This document shows positions 1 through 10,576 of a stretch of 64,000 nt of DNA, piece after piece. The DNA lies in assembly GCA_943737045.1 (NCBI GenBank), contig CALSFV010000310.1:124001-188000 (forward strand), given 5' to 3'. The stretch comes from Parapristionchus giblindavisi (lineage: Eukaryota > Nematoda > Chromadorea > Rhabditida > Diplogasteridae). A model generated the notes under the pieces. The model was given only the letters and a program-made list of their open reading frames with translations, made no database searches and was not told the DNA's origin. Positions within the stretch are counted from its first letter, which is position 1. Each line of letters starts with the position of its first letter. Position numbers and translations under genes: made by a program.

Positions 1-549
1 TTAATTGCATGATAATTAATCTTCCTATCCGTAGTATGGGAAGTGCTGGAATGCATAACATGAGAAATCGACGAAATTTAAAAGTTATCTTTGACAGTCA
101 AGTTTAGGCTTGTTGAATAGCTCTTGGCATGTAGATTCCAAAAATAGTCAGGTTTGCACTTATCGATTACTTAGAGCCGAGAAAACCCGAAAAGAGTAGA
201 AAAAGAGTAGCTAAAATTACTCACGAAACAGTGACTGATTCTCGCAACCCTATTGCACACTAATGTGAGGTCATCAGCGTAGCAGGGGCGATTTTCGTGA
301 TACGCCTCCTTCCTACGCTTCTGACGTCACGTTTGACGGCAAACGGTTTGCCACTGTTCAATAATTCTCTGTTAAAAGGCATACCCCCAGCAAATTTTAC
401 CCTCCGCATTGGCAATACTCTCTCGTAGACAAAGAAAGCGAGAGAGTGTGGACAGAGCGGAGAGTGTCAATTTAGCTTGTGTGGCTTTAACACGATCTTT
501 ACGCAATGATTGCCCTCCTGATTCTCATACTAAACCAATCCCATCACAG

Positions 550-2399
550 GGTAGTGCAATCGCGCTCGCAGCCGCTGATATGTATCAACTGGGAACCACT
601 CGACAGCAGACTTTCTTCATGCTTTCAAGTGTCAATACTGTCTGTACTACTTTTTTTCAAAATTCAAATGCTTTCTTATTTTATTATTCATACTTTCTAT
701 TATAAAAATTTAAGGAATTCACGACCGACGGTGTGCAAAAGTCGGCTGATGACATCACAAACTCTATTGGAGTGTTGGAAGACTCTCTTGATGGATCGCA
801 GTTGAATAAGTTCGATTTGGGAAAGTGAGTAATTTTTCACCCTCATTTTTCATCATTTTCACCAACACTAACTATTCCTTTAACTTGTGATTGTGTTGTT
901 CATTTTCAAATTTGTTTCATCATCCTAAAAATAATGTAGATTAATTAATTTAAAAATCATGTCGGAGTTTAGAGATATTTGTGCACGGCGAAATCTAGAG
1001 GACACATAAACTGACGATGAGATTTGACCAAGAAAGAAAGAATGGCGAACGAGATTGATGAATGTCTTCAATCGATAAATCATCTTTTAGTGCCATGAAT
1101 GCTGGAACCGATATCGCAGCGATCACGGATTCGAAGCCCATAGCTGTGGTCATCTCCGGAAGAGCGTAAGTAGCCATATTTTTCTTTAATTCTTTTGCTC
1201 ATTATTATATCAGTTCATAAACTAAAAGATAGAGATTACAATGGGGACTCGATAAATGACCGTCGCTAACAATAAGATAGCGATATCGGAGGATGAGGTT
1301 TGGGGATAATTGCAGTGTTGAGCCAGGGACGAATATTTTTGGGATAATTCTCTGCGCAATACTTGTCGATGTCGATATTGTGCGTATAAAATGTAATTGC
1401 ATAAGAAAATGACAAACGGTGCTAACGAACGGAAGTCACAATCGAGAGGCGCGGCCTTCTACATCTCGCCCCGCCTCTCGATTGTCTCTCCGCTGTCTCT
1501 CTCTAACCCGGCTGACCTTCGCCGCGCGCTATGTGATATATAAAAGAGATCGGCATAGTTTCTGAACCATGCAAAACAAGAAAGTTCTCTTCTACAAATA
1601 AAACAAGTGATTTTTATACGCTCAATATCGATACATGGTTTATAAATGATATTGAGATCAATATAATTTTTAAATCATAAGTCTACCTTTATTTATAGAG
1701 ATCAATAATACTCTTTTCTCAATTTCGTCATATATCATTGTTCAGATCAACAGATGACCCAATCGCTTCATCCAAAGCCCTCGTAGATGCTGGATACACT
1801 CTTGTCGGTATCGCATTCACGCCAGATGCACAGGTTTTAAAAATTATTATTATTATTATTATTTAAGTTATTTATTCATTTCATCATACCTTCTTAAACA
1901 TATTCCAAGGTTGTTAGTTTGTAAGTGGAATGACTTTTTCCTTTAGCTGTGCTCTGTTGCATGTTGCTTTTTTTAAAGTTGCTAAAGGAAAAGAAGACAA
2001 TACTCTCCTTTTCACACACTCTTTCGCATCTTTTCGTTTCGTTACTTTTTAACACGACGACATTATTCATTTATTCGATCATAATATTTTCAGACTTCAC
2101 TCCTGACCATCATGGATAATGTATTCTTGTACACTGATGATACCGAATCAGCACAATTTATTGTGAATGCTACTTGCGCAGTGTGAGTTTCCCCAGAATC
2201 TCTGTGTATTTTTACTTTGAAAACGAGAACGATCGGTCATTTTGGAAACTAGGTCACATATTTCACGCTCTGCGTCATGCTGACTAACACAAAAAAAACT
2301 AACAGAAGTACATAATAGTAATTCCAGGAAGCCTCGATAGACGTTCATCTATCTATTAACAACTATCAAGAAATCCTATTGAATTGTAAATATTTTTAA
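550..2399 (+). CDS. 5'-truncated duplicate of the vWA gene (last six exons)
   Basis: Six exons match the 3' end of the large vWA gene: 550-639, 715-824, 1091-1165, 1746-1833, 2094-2180 and 2328-2399, all with GT-AG junctions. The frame stays open to a TAA at 2397-2399, which overlaps an AATAAA signal. Landmarks are GSAIALAAADMYQLG, KPIAVVISGRA and GYTLVGIAFTPDAQ, the C-terminal half of a vWA fold. Exon 3 is 9 nt shorter than the right-arm exon, an in-frame loss of three residues. No upstream exon was found in 1-549, and the first vWA exon (25241-25332 in the full gene) has no counterpart here. It is therefore a truncated piece or the end of a model continuing outside the window. An alternative end is the in-frame GTG TGA directly after exon 5. 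Confidence 0.6.
1376..1628. mobile_element. MITE with TATTG-N-GCGTATAAAA-type termini (copy 1)
   Basis: The ends read 'tattgtgcgtataaaa' and, inverted, 'ttttatacgctcaata'. The interior contains 'gatatataaaagagatcggc' and 'tctacaaataaa', shared with the copy at 33472-33677. It lies in an intron of the truncated vWA copy, and the right arm lacks it at the equivalent intron, so it differs between the arms. Confidence 0.75.
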
Positions 2400-2879
2400 T
2401 AAAATGATTTTGTTTTTGTTGGCTTTGTCGAGTTAAGAGGATCGCTATTACAATTTCGTAAGCAAGAGAATAGAAAAGATAAATAAGTTAGAAATATAGA
2501 ACGTCGGCATGGCAGCTGACCTAACACATTTTTGATCTCACTGAGAGCTATCTCCTCTATTGAACATGGATCCCTGATTCATCACGGCAGCTAGTAAAAT
2601 ATGTGGGCCGATCATTTGAAATAGAATTTTCACGAAATTTATTTGAGTAGTTCAGCAGAGCAAACTTGAGAGACTTTAAAACACATCTTCCTATTCATTA
2701 TCGTAACAATTAATCTCCAGTATTACCGCTTTAATTTAAGGAACAATCGAGAAAATTGTAATTGAAATAACATCCAGAGCAAATTTGAAACTTTTCGTTC
2801 TGGCCACACTCATTCACAAAGAAAACAACAACAGTTGCGAAGCATCAACTTCTTGCAGGACAAAATAACTCAGGCCTAG

Positions 2880-3135
2880 CAGTGATTTAGTGATTTTTTT
2901 TCAGTGCTGGTTCTTGAAGAAGTTGGGCCTTGAGAGTATTTATTTCCATAAGGGTTGCCAGTTCAAGAAGAAACAGAAGATGATATTCGAAGGGAGTAAG
3001 GTCAGGCGATTATGAAGAGTGACCATCGATGAAAAAGTCCTTGTTATCGAAATTGGAATTTTTCAGCTTCGCGCTGTTGATACATCTGGGCCATGCGATT
3101 GGTTAACTCCTGCTTTGCGTCGTTGGGCGATTTAC
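2880..3135 (-). pseudogene. Mariner-type transposase relic, left arm
   Basis: Mirror of the relic at 22210-22470 in the right arm. On the minus strand it shows degenerate remains of a mariner transposase C-terminus. The right copy keeps the diagnostic SPDLAPFEYHLF segment; this copy is more altered around it. Its presence in both arms means it was there before the duplication. Confidence 0.6.
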
Positions 3136-3538
3136 CTGATTATGAAGCCGCAGAGGCAAAGAAAGAACATGACGTTCATAATGTCTTATTTAAGTTCAAC
3201 GTAATAACTGCGAGAGACACCAACCATGAAAAGGTTTTTTTCATGTGCTTAACACTATACACGAATGATTTATGAGAACGTGACAAAAGTGTCTTCCCTT
3301 CAAACTCGATATAGCTATGATTCAATTTATGAGTCATTATGTTTGATCACGATCTTGAGCCTTTTATCCCTATCTTTATATAAACCAAAAATCCATGCAT
3401 ACGTATAAAAATCGAGCAACTCTGTGAGAAAGCATATTTTTATTATTACTTTGATATTTCCAATAGCGCTACTGTATTGTTTGAGTAATCGATATCTTCC
3501 TAGTTCTTTGGCCCATCTAGAAGGCTAACGGCACACCC

Positions 3539-3757
3539 AAAGTTAAAGGGAGCGGAACCTCACTCAATGGTCTCTTCGACGCGCAATGCTCTCTCGTTGT
3601 TAGAGAACAGAAAAATAGTGTGCGCAATGAAGAGACCATTGAGTGAGGTAACTTCCCTTTAATTTGAAAGTCTCCGCTCTGGAAATGTTCTCTCGCTTTC
3701 TTTGTCTACGAGAGAGCGTTGCCAGAGCAGACAGAAAAATTTGCTAGGGTGTTCCTT
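3539..3757. mobile_element. Adjacent MITE-B and MITE-A copies upstream of peptide gene A
   Basis: 3539-3656 is a foldback whose arms contain 'actcaatggtctcttcgacg' and its complement near 3640 (MITE-B). It is followed at 3657-3757 by a MITE-A foldback with 'tctccgctctgg' and 'ccagagc' arms around a 'ctctcgctttctttg' core. The right arm carries a related MITE at about 21655-21770. These lie within 40 bp of the start of peptide gene A. Confidence 0.7.
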
Positions 3758-3795
3758 GAAACAGGAGACTATCTCCAAGATAATTCACTTTCAGA

Positions 3796-4828
3796 ATGCG
3801 CACTGCCCTCCTCTTCGTAGCTGTCGCTCTTGTCGCAGGCGCCACTCCAGAAGGCGCGATTGGACGTGGGCATATTTCATTTTATATTTATTGTAAAATA
3901 TTTATTTTTTCATCTACATATTTAATTTATAATATTCATATTCAAATGGATATTCTGATCTGAAAACAGTCATTGAACTGTCGAATATGATCGGAATTGC
4001 GGAAGTTTTAGGAAGCTCTTCGACAATTCTATGATTGACAGAGAGACAAAATTAGTTTCATACATTTTGCATGAAAAAATTAGCATGCATGAATCAATAA
4101 TTACAAATTTAAATAATCAATAATATAATTATGCAGGATGCGTCAATTTGCTCTGCCCAAGCGAACATCAATGCATCGCTGATTATTGTTTACCAATTAT
4201 GACTTCTAACGGACGTATGCTATACACTTTGACAAGGGAATGGTCGACCATCCTCGTCGAGTTATGATTAGTGACATATACCATTCGAACCGCCATGCGA
4301 TTGGCATTGGTAAGCGCATAAACATTTGTGTTTTCTTATCAACGGTGTTTTATCAGAATCACATGACGGTTCGAATGGAATATGTCGCTAATCATAACTC
4401 GACGGGGATGGATGACCATTCCCTGGCGAGTCATTTCTCCAATATTTCATAATCACATTCACTATTCATGGAATTCATGAATACTTACAGTTTTTTTGTG
4501 GTAAAATGAATCTTGTCCCACAACTTGCACCAGATAAGAAGAGGAAAAATGAATTGCAGCCTGCACAAATGGAATCTGTGCTCCCGGTTTCATATGCGGC
4601 AAAAGTGGATTGTGTGAAGTCGAGAAACCCGCACAACTTGGTATTCGAAATTTACTGAAAAATTAAATTAAATTAACGAATGTTTGTATTTTCCTGAAAA
4701 AATACGATAGGATTCTTAAAATATTTCAAAAATTAGCTTTTGAATAATCAATAAGTCTTCCAGAATGCGTCAACCTGCTGTGTCCAAGCGGTCACTATTG
4801 TCAGAACGGACTCTGCAAAGCCATGTAG
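3796..4828 (+). CDS. Secreted peptide with three 4-Cys units (gene A, left copy)
   Basis: Four exons (3796-3865, 4137-4214, 4560-4640, 4764-4828) splice in frame to 97 codons plus stop. Residues 1-16 (MRTALLFVAVALVAGA) are a clear signal peptide. The mature part has three cysteine units: CVNLLCPSEHQCIADYC, CTNGICAPGFICGKSGLC and CVNLLCPSGHYCQNGLC, each roughly C-x4-C-x5-C-x3/5-C. Units 1 and 3 are near-identical at the start, suggesting internal duplication with one unit per exon. The ATG follows a TTTCAG acceptor, as at nematode trans-splice or 5'UTR splice sites. Intron 2 contains a 189-bp foldback. The right-arm copy (20583-21609) differs at three residues. I do not recognise the family; it is probably secreted, function unknown. 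Confidence 0.85.
4236..4424. repeat. Intronic foldback, gene A intron 2 (left)
   Basis: The arms of about 65-70 bp begin 'gggaatggtcgaccatcctc' and end with the near-complement 'gatgaccattccc'; they surround about 50 bp including 'aaacatttgtgttttcttatc'. The mirror copy is at about 20985-21176. It is probably a MITE present before the arm duplication. Confidence 0.8.
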
Positions 4829-4974
4829 TCTTGATATGAGATGAAATGGTCACATTATTGATTTTATTGTGCTTGTAAATCGCAATAAAGATTTGCTCAT
4901 CTCTGCACTTGAAAGAAACGATATTGCAGGATCAAGTTATGCTTCAATAACTCATCTAAAAATTAACGAATTTT

Positions 4975-5060
4975 CTTATTGTTAGGTTTTCCAGCGTGGA
5001 TGTGTTTGTCCAATGCAGTTATGTACGGCAAAAGTGAAAAATTAATCGGAGGGGTTGAGG
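4975..5060 (+). pseudogene. Possible relic Cys-peptide exon
   Basis: After 'ttttccag' lies a short stretch whose right-arm mirror (about 20347-20405, minus strand) reads WGCVCPMQLCTAKVKN then stop. This resembles the tail of a cysteine-rich peptide. The left copy has lost bases near the acceptor and the frame is broken. No start exon was found, so this is weak. Confidence 0.25.
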
Positions 5061-5196
5061 ATCAAAATTGGTATACTGTAGCATACTGTAGAATCTCACA
5101 GTTGCCTACTCCAGGTCTCTATAAATCTGCATCAGCTAATAGTAAGCAAAGAAAAATTTTTGTTCTTGAACTGACGATAACGGTATAAGACTGTTA

Positions 5197-5424
5197 TATT
5201 GACCGTATAAAATACACTTGTTTATTTGGTACGAGGGTAGCCAACCACTGCCTCAATGAATTTCTATGTTTAGAGAGAGAGAGAGAGAGCACCGGTGAGA
5301 GAGTAGGTAGATCAGAGAGAGCGAGGAAGGAAAGGAGGAAAGAGTGGAGAGTTAATCGATAGTTCTTCCTCTGTTTAGCAACAGAAGCAATGCAATTATG
5401 CAAGTAGATTTTATACGGACAATA
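5197..5424. mobile_element. MITE with TATTGACCGTATAAAA termini (left arm)
   Basis: The ends are 'tattgaccgtataaaatac' and inverted 'ttttatacggacaata', with a (GA)n tract inside. The mirror copy is at 19975-20202 and a diverged third copy at about 43509-43700. The termini resemble those of the 1376-1628 element, so all may belong to one superfamily. Confidence 0.75.
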
Positions 5425-5899
5425 CTGCACATTTAGTTCATTTACAGGGGTAGTTAGTGATATGCTTCTGTTGCTGGACTACTACCGTATGGTGCAAGTG
5501 AAGAAGAAGGACATTTCAAACATTGGGTAACGGTGGTATAACTACAAAAATCTACAATAGTTAACTACAATAGACAAGGAAAGAGAGTTGGAAATGAAAA
5601 TTGTCGCATTTGCTAATCAATAGGCCGAAAAATGCCACAAGGCATAGCAATCGCTCTCGTTCGAGGAAGAGGGATTCAAACTTATTGCAGAAAAATGTGC
5701 AAAGATTTTCCGAACACCCTAATAGATCAATCCAGGTGGTAACGACACTAAATTTTTAATTTTTAAGATTATCCTTATGATCATATACATTTACTTTCTA
5801 ACTCTTTTTCTGCGCGAACTTTGTTCTCACTTGTTTCTTAGCATCAACAGTCACTATAATCATCATGCGATTGAATAGAGAATTTTGTTAGGTGATCTT

Positions 5900-6260
5900 T
5901 CCTCAATAAGAAGTGTTCGCAAGAGCAGACAAAGCTAGAGAGGGGGATCGAGTGATCAATGGAGAGTTGATGAACTCTTCTATCAACCATCTAAACAATC
6001 TCTGTAGTGTAGTGGATAAGATGTCGGAAATGAATATTATAGAAATGAATATTCAAAAGTTATCAACAATAGTTAGGAGATGTGTAGAACACAACTAAAA
6101 CTAATGAGAATGGGCGAATTGTTCACACGAGGAATAAGAGTGGGTAGATCACTTTCTGCGTCAATCTTCTCTCGTGTGATCGTACGCAATGAAAATCATG
6201 AAATGCTCATATCTTCAGAGTACAACCACATACAAAAATGTTCGGCATATCATAGAATGT
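5900..6260. repeat. Foldback-like sequence, probable transposon relic
   Basis: It contains 'gtgttcgcaagagcagac' and, further on, inverted-looking 'cacgaggaataagagtggg' / 'tctcgtgtgatcgtac' parts, with two short overlapping ORFs that look like chance. The mirror lies at about 19405-19760. No protein family was recognised. Confidence 0.4.
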
Positions 6261-6959
6261 ATCGATTGAGCTATTAAAACTCTTCAGCTTCGATTTTTGC
6301 TAAAACCCATTTAACAAAATCGATTTACAAAAATACTAATTAAAATAACGATCGGCCAATGATACAGGTGCCTTGACATTTTAGGAAATTCTTCTGTTGA
6401 CGACGCGATATCAAAACAACACCACGACGATCTACAGAGCTCCAAAGTCGCCGATTTTGGCGTCAAAAAAGTTTGACGACGTCTCTATATATACAAAAAA
6501 AATATGTACAAAAAATCTTGTTATGGAATACCGAAAAATGCAATAATATGTGGGAGTAAAAAATGTGCCAACCACCACCGGATTTTACTCGATTCTTCAG
6601 TGACACGCTTGATAAACTGAGAAATATTCATTTTTAAAAATTTTATTAATAGCTGCACAATGTTTCATCATTGCAACTGGACAAATCTTCTTCACATAAT
6701 CTTAATAAATACTTATTGTGTAAGGAATGTACCCTATGCCCAAGATAACCGCCTCACTTTTTCCTCTACATATTCCCCTTTTCGACCCCTAAATCCCTTT
6801 CTCCAACTTTAGAATTATTTTCTAATTAGTTTTAGATGTAACTCTCATGTTATTTGATTAATGATTTGGGTAATTGAGTTTAGTTACAATTTTTGCACAA
6901 TTCTTTGTGTTGTAATTTAATTAGTAATTTAAATAATTAATTGATTAAATTAAATTTAA

Positions 6960-7035
6960 TTAGTATAGGTATATATATTGATCTGAGAAGCGAATATCAC
7001 ACTTCTCTCCGCTCTCGAATCTCTTCCTTTTGAGT
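6960..7035 (+). promoter_or_regulatory. TATA-like promoter and 5' leader of peptide gene B
   Basis: 'ggtatatatattgatc' at about 6967 is followed about 50 bp on by 'ttttgagtaagtctcc', a plausible donor of a 5'UTR intron ending at 'attgattgcag' just before the ATG at 7178. The block is conserved at about 18185-18245 in the right arm. Promoter function is inferred only. Confidence 0.45.
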
Positions 7036-7177
7036 AAGTCTCCTTCGCCAAATATTGTTTAATTGTGTAGAAGTTAGATAAAGCTTAGTTTGTAAACTTG
7101 AGTCCGAGTATCCACAAGTCAAAACTGACACGACCATTGTAGTCATTACAATTGTTCATTAAAATATTGATTGCAGG

Positions 7178-7996
7178 ATGCGTATTTTCGTTCTTCTTTT
7201 TGCTCTCGCTTTCGTTCTTTCAACGGGCCTTAACTATGCGGTAAGTATGGCCTCTACAATATTGAGAAGTGGGCTATAAAGATACAGTATCGAAGTGATC
7301 TGTCCATATCACACTCTTTTCCAACCTCTCTTATCGCCATCGAATAGTCATTTTTGATAACGTTTTATTTATTTTTATTCCATCAAATATAATGAGAACG
7401 AGTGATATGGATAAGGTCAGAAAGGGGAGAGATGGATTGTCGTCGCATAAGGTGATTTCTATGTTCACTGTACACTACATGGTTCTTTCTCTCATATAAT
7501 TCACTGTCATGGAATGTATAGTGAACATAGAATTCGCGCTATGCGACGGCAATCAAATTATCAATGGCCTAGAAGTGATCACCAGCATGATTTCGTAATG
7601 TGGTGTTAAAATCTTCGAAAAGTAGATGGAAAAGTGATAAGTAGTGTTAATTTTGTGATCGTAAAAGTAGTTGGAAAGTAGCATAGCTTCGTAATTGATA
7701 AACTTTTACAATAGAAACCCTTTGCGCGAGTGTTGGATAGCTTCTTTTACCAGCTACTTTTACAATCGCAAAATTCACACTACTTATCACTTTTTAATCT
7801 ACTTTTCGCAAGATTGTAACATCACATAAGCTTTGAATAACGGGTTGTACCTTTACCTTTAATTCAATCTTGTCCATTTCAGTCAGCATTCAACGTTCCT
7901 CCTAAGGGCGGAATGTGTGTGACCGTCGATTTTGGTGACTGTCGAAGATGCGAATGTCCACCATATAGAACATGCAAAAAGGGAAAATGTATATGA
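7178..7996 (+). CDS. Secreted 58-aa Cys-rich peptide (gene B, left copy)
   Basis: Two exons, 7178-7240 and 7883-7996, join in phase 0 to 58 codons plus TGA. Residues 1-17 (MRIFVLLFALAFVLSTG) form a signal peptide. The mature part contains six cysteines: GGMCVTVDFGDCRRCECPP, then YRTCKKGKCI at the very C-terminus. The pattern C-x7-C-x2-C-x1-C-x5-C-x4-C with a basic tail is typical of small disulfide-rich secreted peptides, but I cannot assign a family. The start follows a TTGCAG acceptor one base upstream of ATG. The 642-bp intron holds two foldbacks. The encoded protein is identical to the right copy; I see one silent change in exon 1. Confidence 0.88.
7436..7556. repeat. Foldback 1 in gene B intron
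   Basis: 'tttctatgttcactgtacac' pairs with 'gtatagtgaacatagaattc', flanked by 'cgtcgcataagg' and 'cgctatgcgacgg'. It is repeated in mirror at about 17650-17765. It is a small MITE, possibly nested in a LINE tail, because 'ttattccatcaaatataatga' lies just upstream. Confidence 0.75.
7611..7820. repeat. Foldback 2 in gene B intron
   Basis: Long arms carry 'aagtagatggaaaagtgata' and 'gtgttaattttgtgatcg', mirrored by 'actacttatcactttttaat'. A hairpin of about 90-bp arms could form. The mirror copy is at about 17390-17595. Confidence 0.8.
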
Positions 7997-8539
7997 TACC
8001 AAAATGTATCTATGATATTATCGGTCGATAAAGTATTATCACCCATTACTGATTACACTGCATTTTAAAGATACGGTAAATATTACAAGAAAAATGATAA
8101 ACTCCAATGATATCCATTCTTATGTTGTATCTGATGTTGAACGGGAAATTTGATAGATGAGTGGTCCATGCAATCTATTATAGTTCGCGAGAAATTTCGA
8201 AGGAAAGTTCGTAAATTGACCGAAAATTTCGCAAGAATTTTCTGAAGAAAGTTTTGACTTACCCGTTCTTCGTGATATATGTAAGTAACGCTCGTTTTTT
8301 TTGTTTCGACTTCAGTCACATCATTCTTACACTGTTGCTGTTGCGAGCACCCATCTTGTATTCATTACAGAGGGGATTCTTCGAGTTTCCTGCGGTTGTT
8401 TTCGATTCAGTCCCCTTGTATCCTCCAAGTGAGAATGCTGCACAATTTAGTCCCAGACAGAATTCACATTTGATGCTATTCCACTTCCTCTCCGCCTTGA
8501 AACACCCCGACATCCAACTTCGTCTAGCACAGGTGTATC

Positions 8540-9220
8540 CCTCAAAAACATAACGACTGTGAATTGGGTCGTCAACTTCAAGAACCAGAACTTTTTAATC
8601 GAAGATGAGGACCATCCCGGACGCCATATGGAGGTGGATCTCGATCGATTGTTCCAAGAGCTAGAGGCTGATAGCACTTGGGGTCAGCCAGAGCACTGTG
8701 GAACCTGGCCTGGACACTCTCGGAAAGAAGTGAAAACTGGAAAGATCGGTACCCCATACCTTATTGTTAGCCGACTACGTTCAGGATCACCGAGTGGACA
8801 TGACAAAAACTCTTCTCACTCCACATCGCCAGCCTGGCCAACGTTTCAACCCCAAGATGAAAAGAGGGTGCTCTACGATAAGGATGAGCGCAGGAGACAG
8901 CGGGTCGGTGAGTACGAACAGAAAGCAGATGTTCCCAAACCCGATTTTCACCGCAAAAAGGTGATGCTGTGCATCTGGTATTCGGTATGGGGATTTGAGT
9001 ACAGGGAACTTCTCCCATGGGTACGACTATTTCGGCACAGGTCTACACTCTCCAGCTGCGGAAGCTAAGATTCCACCTCGAAAAATCACGCGAAAAGGAA
9101 AAAAAATTGTTTTACGCGTTTAATGTGGCAAGGCGAATTGTAGCCCTACCCTTTCTGCATCGATTCGTGCACAACATGACGATAATTAATGACGAAATGC
9201 ACTCGTGGTGTCGAGGAAAA
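8540..9220 (+). pseudogene. Mariner transposase pseudogene
   Basis: Frame 8559-9068 contains FKNQNFLIEDEDHPGRHMEV, DEKRVLYDKDERRRQRV and PKPDFHRKKVMLCIWY, in the order found in mariner transposases (linker, region of the first catalytic Asp, PKP..HPKKVMLC block). The next part, GTTISAQVYTLQLRKL, continues in another frame from 9017, so there is at least one frameshift. The second catalytic region (HDNARPH-type) and a clear N-terminal helix-turn-helix are missing. Inactive relic at the left edge of the spacer. Confidence 0.8.
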
Positions 9221-9439
9221 GAGGTGCGTCTCGAAACACATCGGGCGGGTTCGAGCCGCGGCCCGTCCCAAAATTTTTGCTGATTTTCACTGGCTTTGAG
9301 AATGTAATCCAAGGAAGCTTTTTGATGCCAGGAATGATGAAACAGGTTGTTTAGAATCATTCTTATCGATCTTTCTACAATCGAGTGTCAAAAGCTATAG
9401 CTGATCTATTATTGTTTTTCTGCTGTGATTGAACCTTAC

Positions 9440-9610
9440 TTTCAACCGTAAAACCCGTGTTGTTCTGGTGGCGCTTTGGTGACCATTTGGTATGTGTTTA
9501 ATAAATATCAGACCGACCTGACAACTTGTGTTTATTTTTGTATTTTGGCGTTGGCGCCGGCGCCCTGGCGACCATTTGGCACTTGTTTTATCAATGTCCG
9601 ATCAATTTGA
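9440..9610 (+). repeat. Short imperfect tandem duplication
   Basis: Two copies of a roughly 95-bp unit: 'gaccatttggtatgtgttta' then 'gaccatttggcacttgtttt', each preceded by a 'ggcg' segment and followed by 'gacaactt'. The second contains the GC palindrome 'ggcgccggcgcc'. No gene was seen. Confidence 0.55.
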
Positions 9611-9619
9611 CAACTTTAT

Positions 9620-10348
9620 GTACACTGAGAGCAAACTTACCTGGCAAATCGTTCGCCACTCCCATTTGCCTGGTAAACGATTTGCCAGAAATCTGGAGTG
9701 GCCCATTTCGGGCAATCGATTTGCCCGCTTTATGGCTATAGGATTATATGTTTCTTTGAAAAGACTACGAGTTCTGAGCTATGTGCAAGTGTGTCCTGGT
9801 AGCGCAGTGGGTAGGGGGCTTGGCTAGTTCGCGGTGGGTTGGTGGTTCGGTTCCTTGTATGTACATTTCCACTTATTCATGGCGATTTGAAGTTGTCACA
9901 TCAGCATGTGATCCTTGATTTCTTATTTTTCATTTTTGCTGATTTTTCTGCTGTTAATGAAAGTCAGTGGGTTACTTTAGTGAAATACTCAAGCTATCAT
10001 GAGAGAAGAAAGATGATTTGGACTGCCAAAAGCCAATAAATTTAAAGTATACTATGTGTTTTCAATACGATTCTACTAGAGTAGAACAACAATAGCTCTA
10101 TCAAGTTATATAACGAAGTTTTAAAGCTGCAAAAGATTTGTGCTCCAAGTGGGAATCGAACTGGCGTGGGTGAGAAGCGCCTTCCCTGATTTCCGACAAC
10201 GGGGTATCGATTTGCCCGTATTTGGGCGAAACATAATAGCCCAAATTCTGGCTAAAGAGATTCGCCCGAATACGGGCAAATTGTTACATGAGTTCCCCGA
10301 TGGGGCAAATCATTTGCCCGAATATAGGTAACTTTGCTCTCAGTGTAC
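9620..10348. mobile_element. MITE with GTACACTGAGAGCAAA termini
   Basis: The start 'gtacactgagagcaaactta' is mirrored by 'taactttgctctcagtgtac' at the end, with one mismatch over 23 bp. Just inside both ends are runs of 'tttgcc' / 'ggcaaat' motifs ('cgggcaatcgatttgcccg'), giving subterminal hairpins. The middle holds tRNA-like boxes in both orientations. Length is 729 bp with no transposase. Confidence 0.8.
9793..9855 (+). pseudogene. tRNA-like sequence (A and B boxes)
   Basis: 'tggtagcgcagtggg' resembles an A box and 'ggttcggttcc' a B box at roughly tRNA spacing, but the cloverleaf stems do not form. On the other strand at about 10140-10190, 'ccagttcgattcccac' is a second B-box-like match. 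Probably a tRNA-derived fragment carried by the surrounding MITE. Confidence 0.35.
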
Positions 10349-10545
10349 GGCACCGTGCCAAAAATAAGCCTAAGCCTAAGCTTAACAATATGCCTAAGCG
10401 TACCTTAACAATAAGCCTAAGCCTAAGCTTAACAATAAGCCTAAGCCTAAGCTTAACAATAAGCATAAGCCTAAGCCTAACAATAAGCCTAAGCCTATGC
10501 TTATTCTTGGCACCGTGCCAAGAATAAGCGTAAGCCTAAGCATAA
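10349..10545. repeat. Telomere-like (GCCTAA) interspersed array
   Basis: About a dozen GCCTAA hexamers, complement of the nematode telomere repeat TTAGGC, occur mostly in pairs within a roughly 25-bp unit 'aataagcctaagcctaag' + 'cttaac'. The array is bracketed by two copies of the short palindrome 'ggcaccgtgcc' (10349 and 10509). It is a satellite with telomere-like sequence; it is not a clean telomere tract. Confidence 0.75.
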
Positions 10546-10576
10546 AAGCTGAGAACAATTGCTGAGGAAAGTCGAT

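Larger units (their letters stand above)
375..8177 (+). repeat. Left arm of large inverted duplication
   Basis: This arm is the reverse complement, with indels and substitutions, of 17012-25087. I matched it at many points: the vWA exons (550-2399 with 22963-24895), peptide gene A (3796-4828 with 20583-21609), peptide gene B (7178-7996 with 17200-18024), and the foldbacks in their introns. The inner edge is the shared 'ggtccatgcaatcta' near 8177. The outer edge lies next to a MITE at 376-492 that has a counterpart at 24975-25085; beyond it I see no similarity. A 253-bp terminal-repeat element at 1376-1628 is present only in this arm. The boundaries come from visual comparison, not an alignment. 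Confidence 0.93.

Noticed and set aside
5913..6277. Two ORFs repeated in both arms (for example MGELFTRGIRVGRSLSAS)
   Set aside because: Present twice only because the arms are duplicated; the region is foldback-like and the ORFs have no splice support.
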